Assembly (NCBI GenBank): GCA_038257245.1
Contig: JBBSJL010000004.1
Location: forward strand, 1 to 56,338
Source: JAGQNP01 sp038257245
Lineage (GTDB): Bacteria > Patescibacteriota > Saccharimonadia > Saccharimonadales > JACQNP01
Length of the DNA stretch: 56,338 nucleotides
Reading direction: 5' to 3'
This document shows positions 1 to 7,543 of the stretch, one piece after another (position 1 is the first letter of the stretch; the number at the start of each line of letters is the position of its first letter). The notes beneath the pieces were generated by a model. That model was given only the letters and a program-made list of their open reading frames with translations. It was not told the origin of the DNA and did not search any database. Position numbers and translations under genes: made by a program.

Positions 1-451
1 AACTCATTTGCTGGCAGAGTGTAGTAGAGTTAGTCCTGCGCATGATTTCTTTGCTATTAGATTGAGACAGAATATTGAGACTACCGTCCCACAAGATTGA
101 ACCATCTATTATCGCTAACTTCCGGTGACGCATATCACTACAAACGTAAACTTTCACGCCGTTTTTCCTCAAGACCTTAATGGCTTTCCAGGCTTGAATC
201 TCTAAACGCTTACTGTGATGTTTTGGTTCTCTGGTGTTAACCCTGACTTTAATGCCACGCTTTGAGAGCTTTTTAAGCAGTTTGGAGAATTGTTTAGCTC
301 GTCTTTCAGTGAGATATGGACTTTCAATGATCACGTTCGCACTAGCGTCACTTAAGTCTCTAGCGAATGCTTGATAGAAAGTCTTCTCGTTAAACAGTTC
401 TGACTGAAGTAAGTCGCTGCCTGATACAGATTTTCTCTTTAGGCTAAACAT
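1..451 (-). CDS. Phospholipase D-like domain protein, C-terminus cut by the window edge
   Basis: The minus strand reads open from an ATG at 449-451 to the first base of the window, so the gene continues outside. A Shine-Dalgarno-like GAGGAG lies about 10 nt upstream of the ATG. The visible 150 residues contain a phospholipase D superfamily HKD motif: HRKLAIID (H-x-K-x4-D) followed by DGSLN, the usual small-residue/Asn extension. Upstream of it is an alpha/beta pattern (VIIESPYLTERRA, then KRGIKVRVNT) typical of PLD-fold proteins of the nuclease/helicase-associated kind. Only one HKD motif is visible; a second could lie earlier or beyond the edge. Members act on phosphodiester bonds in DNA or phospholipid; the substrate here is unknown. 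It starts inside the repeat-bearing stretch at 444-710, which suggests an accessory location. Confidence 0.75.
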   Translation of the reverse strand, partial: MFSLKRKSVSGSDLLQSELFNEKTFYQAFARDLSDASANVIIESPYLTERRAKQFSKLLKKLSKRGIKVRVNTREPKHHSKRLEIQAWKAIKVLRKNGVKVYVCSDMRHRKLAIIDGSILWDGSLNILSQSNSKEIMRRTNSTTLCQQMS

Positions 452-477
452 TTTCCGACTCCTCAACAGACGAGTAG

Positions 478-583
478 GTCATCACGCCATCAACTTCTGT
501 AATACCCAGCGCCTCAAGTTTCTTGTCTAACAGATCTAAATCGGCAAACAGGGTGTTCGACCCTGCACCCGTTAGGGTCACCA
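478..583. repeat. Dispersed repeat, copy A (about 105 bp)
   Basis: This stretch is about 80% identical by eye to 3420-3525, in the same orientation. Shared blocks include TTTCTTGTCTAAC, GATCTAAATC and GTTCGACCCTGCACCCGTTA, ending in a TCACCA or CTCACCA. On the minus strand both copies stay open and encode a similar peptide (TGAGSNTLFADLD, LDKKLE, LGITE), so the repeat may once have been coding or its conservation may simply reflect recent duplication. The TTCGA and terminal CACCA resemble the 3' half of a tRNA, but no cloverleaf can be folded. Confidence 0.6.
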
Positions 584-639
584 ATATAAATTGCCACCTT
601 GTGTGGCTATTTTTATTGGTGGATTCTTGAAGAGAATCT

Positions 640-710
640 CGAACCCTCGGGTTCGTTCGTGAGCGTAGCGAACGGTCGCGATGCGACATTCCCCCTGGGA
701 TCACCAATTT
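640..710. repeat. REP-like hairpin cluster plus short repeat copy C
   Basis: Adjacent palindromes are visible: CGAACC/GGTTCG at 640-655, GTTCG/CGAAC at 651-673, and GGTCGC-GAT-GCGAC at 674-687. The last part, 674-710, matches 1668-1704 with only about four mismatches (GGTCGCGA, GCGACATTCCCCC, GATCACCAATTT). The end ATTCCCCC..GATCACCA resembles the 3' strand of a tRNA T-arm and acceptor stem. It lies between the divergent starts/ends of neighbouring minus-strand genes and could act as a terminator or as a leftover of tRNA-targeted integration. Confidence 0.5.
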
Positions 711-735
711 CAGGACTCAAGATTGTCTAGTATTT

Positions 736-1542
736 TTAAGCAGCCTCATTGGGAGGCTTTATTTCGTATTCTTTTTCAGCCGCGTCCGCTTTCTTTAGCA
801 AATACTTATAACCCCAGAAGTAACAAGGGATCATCACGAGCATGGTGGCGAGCAATACGAACTCCCAGGCGCTGTTTTCAATATCTTCATGACCTGTTAT
901 TTTCGCGAAACTTACGCTTAGAATAATGCCAAGTGCGGAGCCCACAATAACGGCTAGGGGGAGCACCGCAAAAGGGGTTATCAGCATCAAAATTATTCTT
1001 TTGACTTTATTGTGCGATCTAGTTCCCTCATCTGTTACTTGTCGCGTCGTGGAAGTACCCAGTGCTTTTAGTGTGCTGAGAAGATTCTTGCCTTCATTAG
1101 TTAAAATATTACGGTTCATGTAACGTCGTATACCGAACGATAAGACTGTTATGGCCGCCAAACCAAATAGTATAAAGCTGATAATTCCCCCGTTCAGCCG
1201 GGGATCTACAGAGCCTAATACGATAAAAACTATTCCATAGATTAAAGCAAGCACTGACACCGTTGCTACCGGCATGAGCAAAAGCCAAGCTATTCGCTTG
1301 GTCATTGGCTCAAATTGCACAAAACACTGGGCATCTTTAGTTGACAAAAGTACATACGGACGTAACCGAGAAGGCTTGCGATATGTTAAATTTCTCATTT
1401 TAGAACTGAAAACTATTTGACCATGTCGTTTATCTATAACTTTTAGAGAGTCTTTGCCAATTTCGAGTGTAGCTTTTTTGTGAGCGGAAAAAATAGTTGA
1501 TATGGGTTTATGAGAGGAATACACTTCTATTGGCTTATCCAT
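736..1542 (-). CDS. Four-helix membrane protein of unknown function
   Basis: I do not recognise this 268-residue protein. The first 80 residues are soluble and beta-rich, ending in a basic stretch. Two hydrophobic hairpins follow: about residues 83-108 and 119-135, then a basic loop with RRYMNRN and a charged linker, then about 185-212 and 228-248. The tail is charged (KKADAAEKEYEIKPP). The topology suggests an integral membrane protein with cytoplasmic ends. The start ATG at 1542 has no Shine-Dalgarno site; a TATGAT-like -10 element sits about 11 nt upstream, in line with the leaderless pattern seen elsewhere in this window. It lies between the two short repeats, in an accessory stretch. Confidence 0.6.
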   Translation of the reverse strand: MDKPIEVYSSHKPISTIFSAHKKATLEIGKDSLKVIDKRHGQIVFSSKMRNLTYRKPSRLRPYVLLSTKDAQCFVQFEPMTKRIAWLLLMPVATVSVLALIYGIVFIVLGSVDPRLNGGIISFILFGLAAITVLSFGIRRYMNRNILTNEGKNLLSTLKALGTSTTRQVTDEGTRSHNKVKRIILMLITPFAVLPLAVIVGSALGIILSVSFAKITGHEDIENSAWEFVLLATMLVMIPCYFWGYKYLLKKADAAEKEYEIKPPNEAA

Positions 1543-1667
1543 ACGACTAGCATATCATAATTTCAAGCTTTCAAAATAAGTGTACTAATCTCGGATGGAG
1601 GTCAATAAGCAGCCCGAACAAATCAAGCTCAGCAAGACGGTCATCGAGATCGAGCACGTGAGAAAGT

Positions 1668-1704
1668 GGTCGCGAAGCGACATTCCCCCCGAGATCACCA
1701 ATTT
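1668..1704. repeat. Short repeat copy D
   Basis: This 37-bp stretch matches 674-710: GGTCGCGAAGCGAC palindrome followed by ATTCCCCC and GATCACCAATTT. It sits about 50 bp upstream of the FAD oxidoreductase start. As with copy C, the right end looks like a tRNA 3' end without a matching 5' half. Confidence 0.5.
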
Positions 1705-1754
1705 AGTTTTACAGAGTTCAAACAGTTCGAAGTTACTGATGTTATGATGAAATA

Positions 1755-3404
1755 ATGAAAAAGGTTGCAATTTTTGGTGCCGGCATTGCCGGTTTAACCG
1801 TAGCTCATGAGCTTTCAAGGAAAGGCTATGAAGTAGATGTGTACGAAAGTAATCCTGATGCTGGTGGATTCTTCAGAAGCGCCATCCGCCCAGAAGACAA
1901 GAACACCCCATCAGAGTATTCCTGGCATGGCTTTGGACCTTGGTACCACAATGCTTATGAAATATTGAAGCAAATTCCTTTCGATGGTGACTCTTCTGTC
2001 TATGATCGATCACTATCCAGGCCTATATCGTACGGAGTTGTGCCAGACATAGTGCCGAAGGCATTCAACGAAAAATATGTGTTTAGTAGTCGTTTCGAAA
2101 TGCATAGCCTTGAGCGAGTTAGGTGGGGTTGGCTCATGCTCAAGACCTGGACGGCAAATCGCAGGAGCAACGAAGATTATGCACTCAGAAATGCCTCTGA
2201 AGCATGGAAGCCGGTTTTATCAACTCGTGCATGGAAAACATGGCGATCTGTGTTTGGACCATGGATCGGTTCTGACTGGACCCGTGTTTCCTTGCACCAT
2301 GTTGGGCTATTCTTCCGAAAGAATATATTCATAGGAAGAAAGCATTACCACCAAGCTGACGAAGAGGGTGAATCATGGGCTCAAGGCTCGCGGTGGCTAC
2401 TGATGCGCGGACCTAGTAGTGATTTCTGGTTTAAAAAATGGGTTAAACACTTGCAAAACAGTGGCGTAACCTTCCACTGGGAAACACCGCTAAAAGAGCT
2501 CTTGTATGATGGAAAGACTATTAGTGGTGCAGTGCTTTCATCAGGCAAAACAGTGACAGCAGACAAGTATGTCCTTGCGGTTAACCCTTTTGCTGCGGCT
2601 AAGATTATATCCAAGAACAGTCAGCTTGAAAAATTAGATCAGTTAAAACTCTTTAGGCCTCTAATTGCTGATGGGCCTCATACGCAGGTGTCATTCCAGA
2701 TAGCGTTCTCAGAAGAAGTTTCCTTGACGAGGCCAAGAAGTGCATATGTCTTATCGGACACAGAATTTGACATAACGCTATTTGCTCAAGAACAGGTTTG
2801 GGGAGAAGACTATCATTTGGGTAAAAACGTAAAATCTCTCTGGACAGGGACTATTTGCGCAGGAACCGTCCCAGGCAGAATCTACGGCCTGCCTGTAGAA
2901 AAATGCACCAAAGCCCAATTTATCAAAGAAATTAAAGCACAGATTTTTGACTGTGAAGGGCTCAACTACTTAATAAAGCAAGCTAATGGGGGGCGAGAAC
3001 TCAAAGACTTCAAAATTGAGCGAATCCAGGTCTGGCATGAGTGGAATTTCTCACCTGAAGGCATTGAGCCAAAGCAACCCAAATGGGTTACGTCTTACAA
3101 CACACAACCTTATATACCTACGCAGTCCACACCCATGGAAAACTTGATTTTAGCAGGGGCTCATACTAAAACAGACGCCGACATTTGGAGTATAGAAGGG
3201 GCAGTAGAGAGCGGTAGGCGTGCAGCTAAGATTATTGACCCAAGCGTAAAAGTGATTAATGGATACAAACCAATGTTGCTGAGGGCCGTAGCAACGGTCG
3301 ATGATTTAATTTTCCGCGCACGACTACCGCATGTGCTAGATTTGATCTTAGCCGGTGCAACTTTAAGTTTAATAGTATTTCTAGTACTCAGGCTATTTGC
3401 TTGA
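1755..3404 (+). CDS. FAD-dependent oxidoreductase, amine oxidase/phytoene desaturase-like, C-terminal membrane anchor
   Basis: A 549-residue flavoprotein. The N-terminus has the dinucleotide-binding signature GAGIAGLTVAHELSRKG (residues 8-24) followed by YESNPDAGG, where the acidic residue binds the FAD ribose. Near the C-terminus, NLILAGAHTKTDADIWSIEG and then ESGRRAAK is the second FAD-contact motif of the amine oxidase/NAD(P)-binding Rossmann family that includes phytoene desaturases and hydroxysqualene dehydroxylase. The last 25 residues form one hydrophobic segment (LDLILAGATLSLIVFLVL), so the enzyme is probably tethered to the membrane; the substrate may be a lipid but this is inference. 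A -10 TATGAT ends 6 nt before the ATG, predicting a leaderless mRNA. No isoprenoid or carotenoid genes are nearby. Confidence 0.75.
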   Translation: MKKVAIFGAGIAGLTVAHELSRKGYEVDVYESNPDAGGFFRSAIRPEDKNTPSEYSWHGFGPWYHNAYEILKQIPFDGDSSVYDRSLSRPISYGVVPDIVPKAFNEKYVFSSRFEMHSLERVRWGWLMLKTWTANRRSNEDYALRNASEAWKPVLSTRAWKTWRSVFGPWIGSDWTRVSLHHVGLFFRKNIFIGRKHYHQADEEGESWAQGSRWLLMRGPSSDFWFKKWVKHLQNSGVTFHWETPLKELLYDGKTISGAVLSSGKTVTADKYVLAVNPFAAAKIISKNSQLEKLDQLKLFRPLIADGPHTQVSFQIAFSEEVSLTRPRSAYVLSDTEFDITLFAQEQVWGEDYHLGKNVKSLWTGTICAGTVPGRIYGLPVEKCTKAQFIKEIKAQIFDCEGLNYLIKQANGGRELKDFKIERIQVWHEWNFSPEGIEPKQPKWVTSYNTQPYIPTQSTPMENLILAGAHTKTDADIWSIEGAVESGRRAAKIIDPSVKVINGYKPMLLRAVATVDDLIFRARLPHVLDLILAGATLSLIVFLVLRLFA

Positions 3405-3419
3405 ACTTGTAGGCCTATA

Positions 3420-3525
3420 GGCCATCCCCCCATCTATTTCTGTAATCCCTAGTTCTTCCAGCTTCTTGTCTAACGGATCTAAATCAGCAAACAGAGTGTT
3501 CGACCCTGCACCCGTTAGGCTCACC
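3420..3525. repeat. Dispersed repeat, copy B (about 105 bp)
   Basis: Partner of 478-583 in direct orientation, about 2.9 kb away. It begins just after the FAD oxidoreductase stop codon. Together the copies flank the phospholipase D start, the membrane protein and the FAD oxidoreductase. The minus strand of this copy encodes the related peptide pieces TGAGSNTLFADLD, LDKKLEELGITE and DGGMAY. Confidence 0.6.
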
Positions 3526-3554
3526 AGTAGCCAGTTCTGTAATTCAACAGATAC

Positions 3555-3585
3555 AAAAAAGTTCCATGATTTATGGGACTTTTTT
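3555..3585. terminator. Bidirectional intrinsic terminator
   Basis: AAAAAAGTTCC (3555-3565) can pair with GGGACTTTTTT (3575-3585) around a 9-nt loop. The A-run on one side and the T-run on the other give a U-tract in both directions. On the plus strand it would end the FAD oxidoreductase transcript. The 3404-3712 gap otherwise holds repeat copy B and the fic promoter (TAACAT/TATAAA just before the ATG). Confidence 0.65.
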
Positions 3586-3711
3586 GATTTATGACAGATA
3601 TTATGTATCTCATCTGTAAATTGGTGTTCTATTCCCATAGGGCGCATGAGATAGATTTATATAAAACTAGATCTTGCAACTTTATATAGTTTGTGGTAAC
3701 ATTATAAAGTT

Positions 3712-4635
3712 ATGAAACACACTGATCAGTTAGTATCTATTCAAAAAGCCTCCGGCTTGTCACAAGAACGGCTAGCCGCGCGGCTTGATGTTAGCTTTGC
3801 TACGCTTAACTCATGGATCAATGGTCGCTCTCAGCCTCGCACTACAGCACGGGGGCGAATCAACCAACTCTATCTGGAAACAATAGGCGCTGAAGACGTT
3901 AATGAACAAACCTTGCATATCGCAAAGAAAGCAGCATCAGGTCTTAAAGCAACTGCAAACACCATCTCCACCAACAAAGACCATCTGGACAAGCTGACGC
4001 TCTATCTTACATATCATACCAACACCATAGAAGGCAGCACGATGACACTGGCTGACGTTGAAGACGTTCTTTTTGACCATAAAGTCTTGTCAAACCGTAC
4101 AGCCATTGAGCAGACCGAAGCTCGCAATCATCAGGTAGCACTGCATTGGCTACTGGATGAGTTGATCAATAAAGGTAAAGATTTTAAAATTGACGAATCC
4201 TTTATTCTTAACTTACATCTTCGACTAATGAACAGTATTGTTGGTGATGCTGGACAGTATCGAAAGCATCCAGTTAGGATTATGGGAGCACATGTACCGC
4301 TTGCTAATTGGCAAAAGGTACCGAATCTAGTCCAAGATATGACAAAAGAGCTTGGCAAATCTCACAGAGATACGATTGCACTGATTGCCGCAACTCATGC
4401 TCGTTTTGAGCAAATTCATCCATTTAGTGATGGCAACGGTCGTACAGGCAGATTAATAATGCTTGCTCAAGCTTTGCATGCCGGCCTAATACCACCGCTG
4501 GTTGTAAAAGAACGCCGCTTTGCCTACTACAAGTACCTAGAATTCGCACAAACAAAAGATAACCTCAAGCCACTCGAACTATTTGTTGCCGAATCTATTC
4601 AGTTCACAGCCAAAATACTAAATAGAGTGTCTTAA
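3712..4635 (+). CDS. Fic family protein with N-terminal helix-turn-helix domain
   Basis: A 307-residue fusion. Residues 8-45 form an XRE-like helix-turn-helix (SGLSQERLAARLDVSFATLN, then WINGRSQPR). Residues 236-247 carry the Fic active-site motif HPFSDGNGRTGR, where His236 is the expected catalytic base for AMP transfer from ATP to a target hydroxyl. Residues 103-108 (TNTIEG) fit the inhibitory S/T-x3-E-G/N motif located on a helix before the Fic core, so the enzyme should be autoinhibited (class II arrangement). The target is unknown; the DNA-binding head suggests it regulates its own transcription or another gene. No antitoxin-like small gene precedes it. The start is close to a -10-like TATAAA and lacks a Shine-Dalgarno site. 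Located just outside repeat copy B. Confidence 0.9.
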   Translation: MKHTDQLVSIQKASGLSQERLAARLDVSFATLNSWINGRSQPRTTARGRINQLYLETIGAEDVNEQTLHIAKKAASGLKATANTISTNKDHLDKLTLYLTYHTNTIEGSTMTLADVEDVLFDHKVLSNRTAIEQTEARNHQVALHWLLDELINKGKDFKIDESFILNLHLRLMNSIVGDAGQYRKHPVRIMGAHVPLANWQKVPNLVQDMTKELGKSHRDTIALIAATHARFEQIHPFSDGNGRTGRLIMLAQALHAGLIPPLVVKERRFAYYKYLEFAQTKDNLKPLELFVAESIQFTAKILNRVS

Positions 4636-4656
4636 TAGTGCACGGAGTCGGATCAA

Positions 4657-5076
4657 TTACTGATTCATTAGTTTATCTGGATCAATATTGAATTGATCAA
4701 CAAAGAGACCAAAAAAATTCATGTCAGTAATTTGTGCGTGTTTATTCGTGATAAATCCTAGTGTTTGCAGAAGAGCGTATATGTCGTTATTTTGTCTGCC
4801 TGGATCTGCAATAAAGTACATATCTTCGTAATTTATCTTAATTTTATTTACATACAAATCCGTCGACTCAAGTTTAAAATTATTTGAACTAGTTCGTTGC
4901 ACAATCTCACACTTTTTATTTATTTGCAGTACTTCACCTGATTCTAGTAAAACAAACATTTGTAACCTAGACGATAATTTGAGCATAAATATTGATTTGC
5001 CAAATAAGCCATACCCGGATGTGGCTATTACGGTTTTTTGTTTATCTGCTAATATGTTTTGTGTTTCGGGATTCAT
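4657..5076 (-). CDS. Hypothetical protein, 139 residues
   Basis: I do not recognise this protein. It is soluble, without signal peptide or membrane helix, mixed alpha/beta, with a hydrophobic beta-rich centre (KLSSRLQMFVLLESGEVLQI) and an acidic tail. It ends 21 bp from the convergent fic stop codon. There is no clear Shine-Dalgarno site before the ATG at 5076. It is AT-rich relative to the core genes that follow. It could be a mobile-region protein; the open frame is long enough to be coding but no family can be assigned. Confidence 0.45.
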   Translation of the reverse strand: MNPETQNILADKQKTVIATSGYGLFGKSIFMLKLSSRLQMFVLLESGEVLQINKKCEIVQRTSSNNFKLESTDLYVNKIKINYEDMYFIADPGRQNNDIYALLQTLGFITNKHAQITDMNFFGLFVDQFNIDPDKLMNQ

Positions 5077-5320
5077 TTTTTTACGCTGTTAGATAGTAGT
5101 TACTATAACCCATAGTTGCACACTGTCAAAGTCTTAGATAGCTAAGCTAGCCTGCGCCGGCCGTCTCTTGATATTCAGACTTACCGGCACCTCACTGAGT
5201 TTTATTCGTTGATGTTTAGTAAGACGAGAGTACGCCTCTGCCTATTTGTTGGTTAGTACAACTAGTTTAGCGAATGTGTCCAAGATGTATGGGAGTCGGA
5301 TAGGATGGGGGACAACAATA

Positions 5321-5349
5321 TTGACAGTGTATGCCAAATCATGTAATAA
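5321..5349 (+). promoter_or_regulatory. Sigma-70-like promoter in the 5077-5394 gap
   Basis: TTGACA (5321-5326), 17-bp spacer, TAATAA (5344-5349). It points toward the GreA-like gene whose start is 46 nt downstream of the -10. A second -10-like TATACA sits at 5385-5390, directly before the ATG. The remaining 240 bp of this 318-bp gap show no open frame, repeat or RNA fold that I can support. Confidence 0.5.
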
Positions 5350-5394
5350 TAAAGCTATATAACACTGACATTTAAAGGCTAAATTATACAAACC

Positions 5395-5979
5395 ATGACC
5401 GAAATAATGACCAACTACGAATTTATTGAAAAACACACATGTAAAATGTACCTAATAGGGTCTTTCGTTTTACCTCACGAAGTCAATGTAATCCAGCTCC
5501 TTCAAGAAGGTCAGGATGCTGAATATAAACAGCTAGTAGCGCAAATGAATGCTGTCGAAGGTGATGGCGATATGAGAGATAATCCCCACAGAACGACCAA
5601 CAATGAAGTCAGTAGAATTAATGAGGCAGTTGAGTCATTGGCAAAATTTAAGATGACAACAGTAGTAGACTACCCAAAAGCTACCGAACAAAGAACTACT
5701 ATTGGCAGCAGGGTTCGCTTAGCACACAAATCAGATGGTGAAGAGAGCATGCTAGACATAGTTGGGTTCAGACTGGGATATCCACGAGGCGTTATTGATC
5801 CTCTTAGCAGCGAAGAAGTCACGGCTTTATCATTAGAATCACCTGTTTCGCAAGCTATCTTAGGCTATGAGGCAGGCATTGAGCGTTCATTCCAGACCAC
5901 AAGTGGAGCAACAGAAATTGTAAGAATAATAAGCGTAGATCAGCTAGCAGTAGCTGAACAATTCACTCAAGACAACTAG
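5395..5979 (+). CDS. GreA/GreB C-terminal-domain protein
   Basis: A 194-residue protein whose last 90 residues match the FKBP-like C-terminal domain of transcription elongation factors GreA/GreB: IGSRVRLAHKSDGEE, DIVGFRLGY, then SPVSQAILGYEAG, the signature before the last strands. The first 100 residues are charged and partly helical but do not show the regular 70-residue coiled-coil hairpin of GreA with its acidic tip. It may bind RNA polymerase through the C-terminal domain and act in the secondary channel differently from GreA, or act like Rnk-type anti-Gre proteins; this is inference. Two starts are possible, ATG at 5395 and ATG at 5407. An intrinsic terminator follows 18 nt after the stop. 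Confidence 0.7.
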   Translation: MTEIMTNYEFIEKHTCKMYLIGSFVLPHEVNVIQLLQEGQDAEYKQLVAQMNAVEGDGDMRDNPHRTTNNEVSRINEAVESLAKFKMTTVVDYPKATEQRTTIGSRVRLAHKSDGEESMLDIVGFRLGYPRGVIDPLSSEEVTALSLESPVSQAILGYEAGIERSFQTTSGATEIVRIISVDQLAVAEQFTQDN

Positions 5980-5996
5980 CCCATCAATATCGCCAT

Positions 5997-6027
5997 CAAA
6001 AGTACCCCCCCTTTTTTGGTATTTTTG
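5997..6027 (+). terminator. Intrinsic terminator after the GreA-like gene
   Basis: CAAAAGTACC (5997-6006) pairs over 10 bp with GGTATTTTTG (6018-6027), with one G-T pair. The loop is a C-run followed by a T-run. The 3' arm itself supplies the U-tract. Confidence 0.7.
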
Positions 6028-6096
6028 ACTACCACTATCTATAATAAATTTTGCCCTTGAAACAGATAAGCATAAGAGGGTAAACTATTAATTGAA

Positions 6097-7533
6097 ATGA
6101 GTAGCACTTCGAAGAAACCGAATGTGCCGGTGGGACAGTTCAAGAGAACAAAGATTATTGCAACAGTCGGTCCGGCAACTAATAGTTATGAGATGATCTT
6201 AAAGATGGTCAAAGCAGGGGTCGATGGGTTTCGACTAAATTTTAGTCACGGTACCCAAAATGAACAGGCCCAACAAATAAAATGGATACGTGCTGCCGAA
6301 TCTGAGTGTGGATGCACCGTAGCTATTATTCAAGATTTGCAGGGTCCAAAGATACGTCTTGGCGATTTTGATGGAATTATTAATGTAGTAAAAGGCCAGA
6401 GTTTGGCGTTTAAATACAAGGCTGACTACGAAAGATCAAAGATCATTCCTACCCAGTATGATTTATCAAAAAAGGTCAAAAGGGGCGAAAGCCTATTACT
6501 TCTTGATGGCAAGATAAAAACTGAAGTTACGAGCGTGAAAGACGGGGTTGTTCATGTTAGGTCAACAGGCTCAGGAATATTGGTGAAACGAAAAGGTATA
6601 AATTTGCCTGATACTGATTTTGCAGGAGATGTAATTACAGCAAAAGATAAGAAAGACATTGCGTTTGGGTCTACCCAAGAAGTAGATTATGTTGCCCAGA
6701 GCTTTGTCCAAAACGTTAAAGATGTTGAGCAACTCAGAAGGTTGCTAACCAACGTCGGTAGTAAGGCCAAAATCATTGCAAAAATAGAAACTAAGTCAGC
6801 GGTTGAAAATATCGAGGATATTGTTAAAGAATCGGATATGGTCATGGTTGCCCGGGGAGATTTAGCCACAGAAACGCCACCAGAGTCAGTCCCGATCGTA
6901 CAAAGAAAGATAGTTGGACTAGGGCAACACTACGCAACGCCAACAATTGTAGCTACCCAGATGCTGCTGAGTATGACTGATTCTACTGAACCAACCAGGG
7001 CTGAAGTTGCCGACGTTGCCTCATCGGTAATAATTGGTGCAGACGCAGTAATGTTGAGCGAAGAAACGGCGGTCGGCAAATACCCAATCGAATCAATAAG
7101 CATGATGAATAAAATTATCATGTACACCCAGGACAATGCTCCACTTAAGGTTCAATATCCTATTTACCCAGACACCCCTAGCCGCCAGGACGCTATTTGC
7201 GATGCCTTGATTGGGCTGGCCGATAGCACTAAGGCTAAGGCTATTGTTGCTGAGACATCCACGGGTGCCACAGCAATTAACCTTTCTGCTCGTCGCCCAT
7301 TGGGTGCAATCATTGCTGTAACCAATAACCCCCATGTTTCTAATCAGCTAGCCCTAGTTTACGGTATCAAATCGTATGTTAGACCAGTTGATGTCAAAGC
7401 CGCTACCAAATTAACTAACTGGCTATTGGTTACTAATGTTTTGAAAAAAGGCGATATTATTGTTTCGGCATTAGGTAAACACCCTGGAGTTGTCGGTTCG
7501 ACAGATACTATTAAAATTAGGATGCTTGAGTAG
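6097..7533 (+). CDS. pyk: Pyruvate kinase
   Basis: Converts phosphoenolpyruvate and ADP to pyruvate and ATP, the last ATP-forming step of glycolysis. The 478-residue length fits bacterial enzymes. Visible motifs: KIIATVGPATNSYE at the N-terminus, FRLNFSHG, the barrel helix MVARGDLATETP, the conserved IVATQMLLSM and PTRAEVADVA, and MLSEETAVGKYP. A C-terminal allosteric domain is present from about residue 355. A TAAACT element lies 10 nt upstream of the ATG, and GAGG further upstream may serve as part of a distant Shine-Dalgarno site. First gene of a pyk-pgk-tpiA cluster, so ATP yield from glycolysis appears to be a main energy route in this organism. Confidence 0.97.
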   Translation: MSSTSKKPNVPVGQFKRTKIIATVGPATNSYEMILKMVKAGVDGFRLNFSHGTQNEQAQQIKWIRAAESECGCTVAIIQDLQGPKIRLGDFDGIINVVKGQSLAFKYKADYERSKIIPTQYDLSKKVKRGESLLLLDGKIKTEVTSVKDGVVHVRSTGSGILVKRKGINLPDTDFAGDVITAKDKKDIAFGSTQEVDYVAQSFVQNVKDVEQLRRLLTNVGSKAKIIAKIETKSAVENIEDIVKESDMVMVARGDLATETPPESVPIVQRKIVGLGQHYATPTIVATQMLLSMTDSTEPTRAEVADVASSVIIGADAVMLSEETAVGKYPIESISMMNKIIMYTQDNAPLKVQYPIYPDTPSRQDAICDALIGLADSTKAKAIVAETSTGATAINLSARRPLGAIIAVTNNPHVSNQLALVYGIKSYVRPVDVKAATKLTNWLLVTNVLKKGDIIVSALGKHPGVVGSTDTIKIRMLE

Positions 7534-7543
7534 TAGGCAATAT

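Noticed and set aside
444..707. 87-residue minus-strand ORF overlapping the PLD start
   Set aside because: It runs through repeat copies A and C, has no Shine-Dalgarno site and looks like translation of repeat DNA; recorded as repeats instead.
541..710. tRNA genes at the TTCGA..CACCA sequences
   Set aside because: No acceptor 5' strand, D-arm or anticodon arm can be formed upstream of any copy.
3393..3647. 84-residue minus-strand ORF
   Set aside because: It covers repeat copy B and the bidirectional terminator; the peptide similarity to the other copy is explained by DNA duplication unless shown otherwise.
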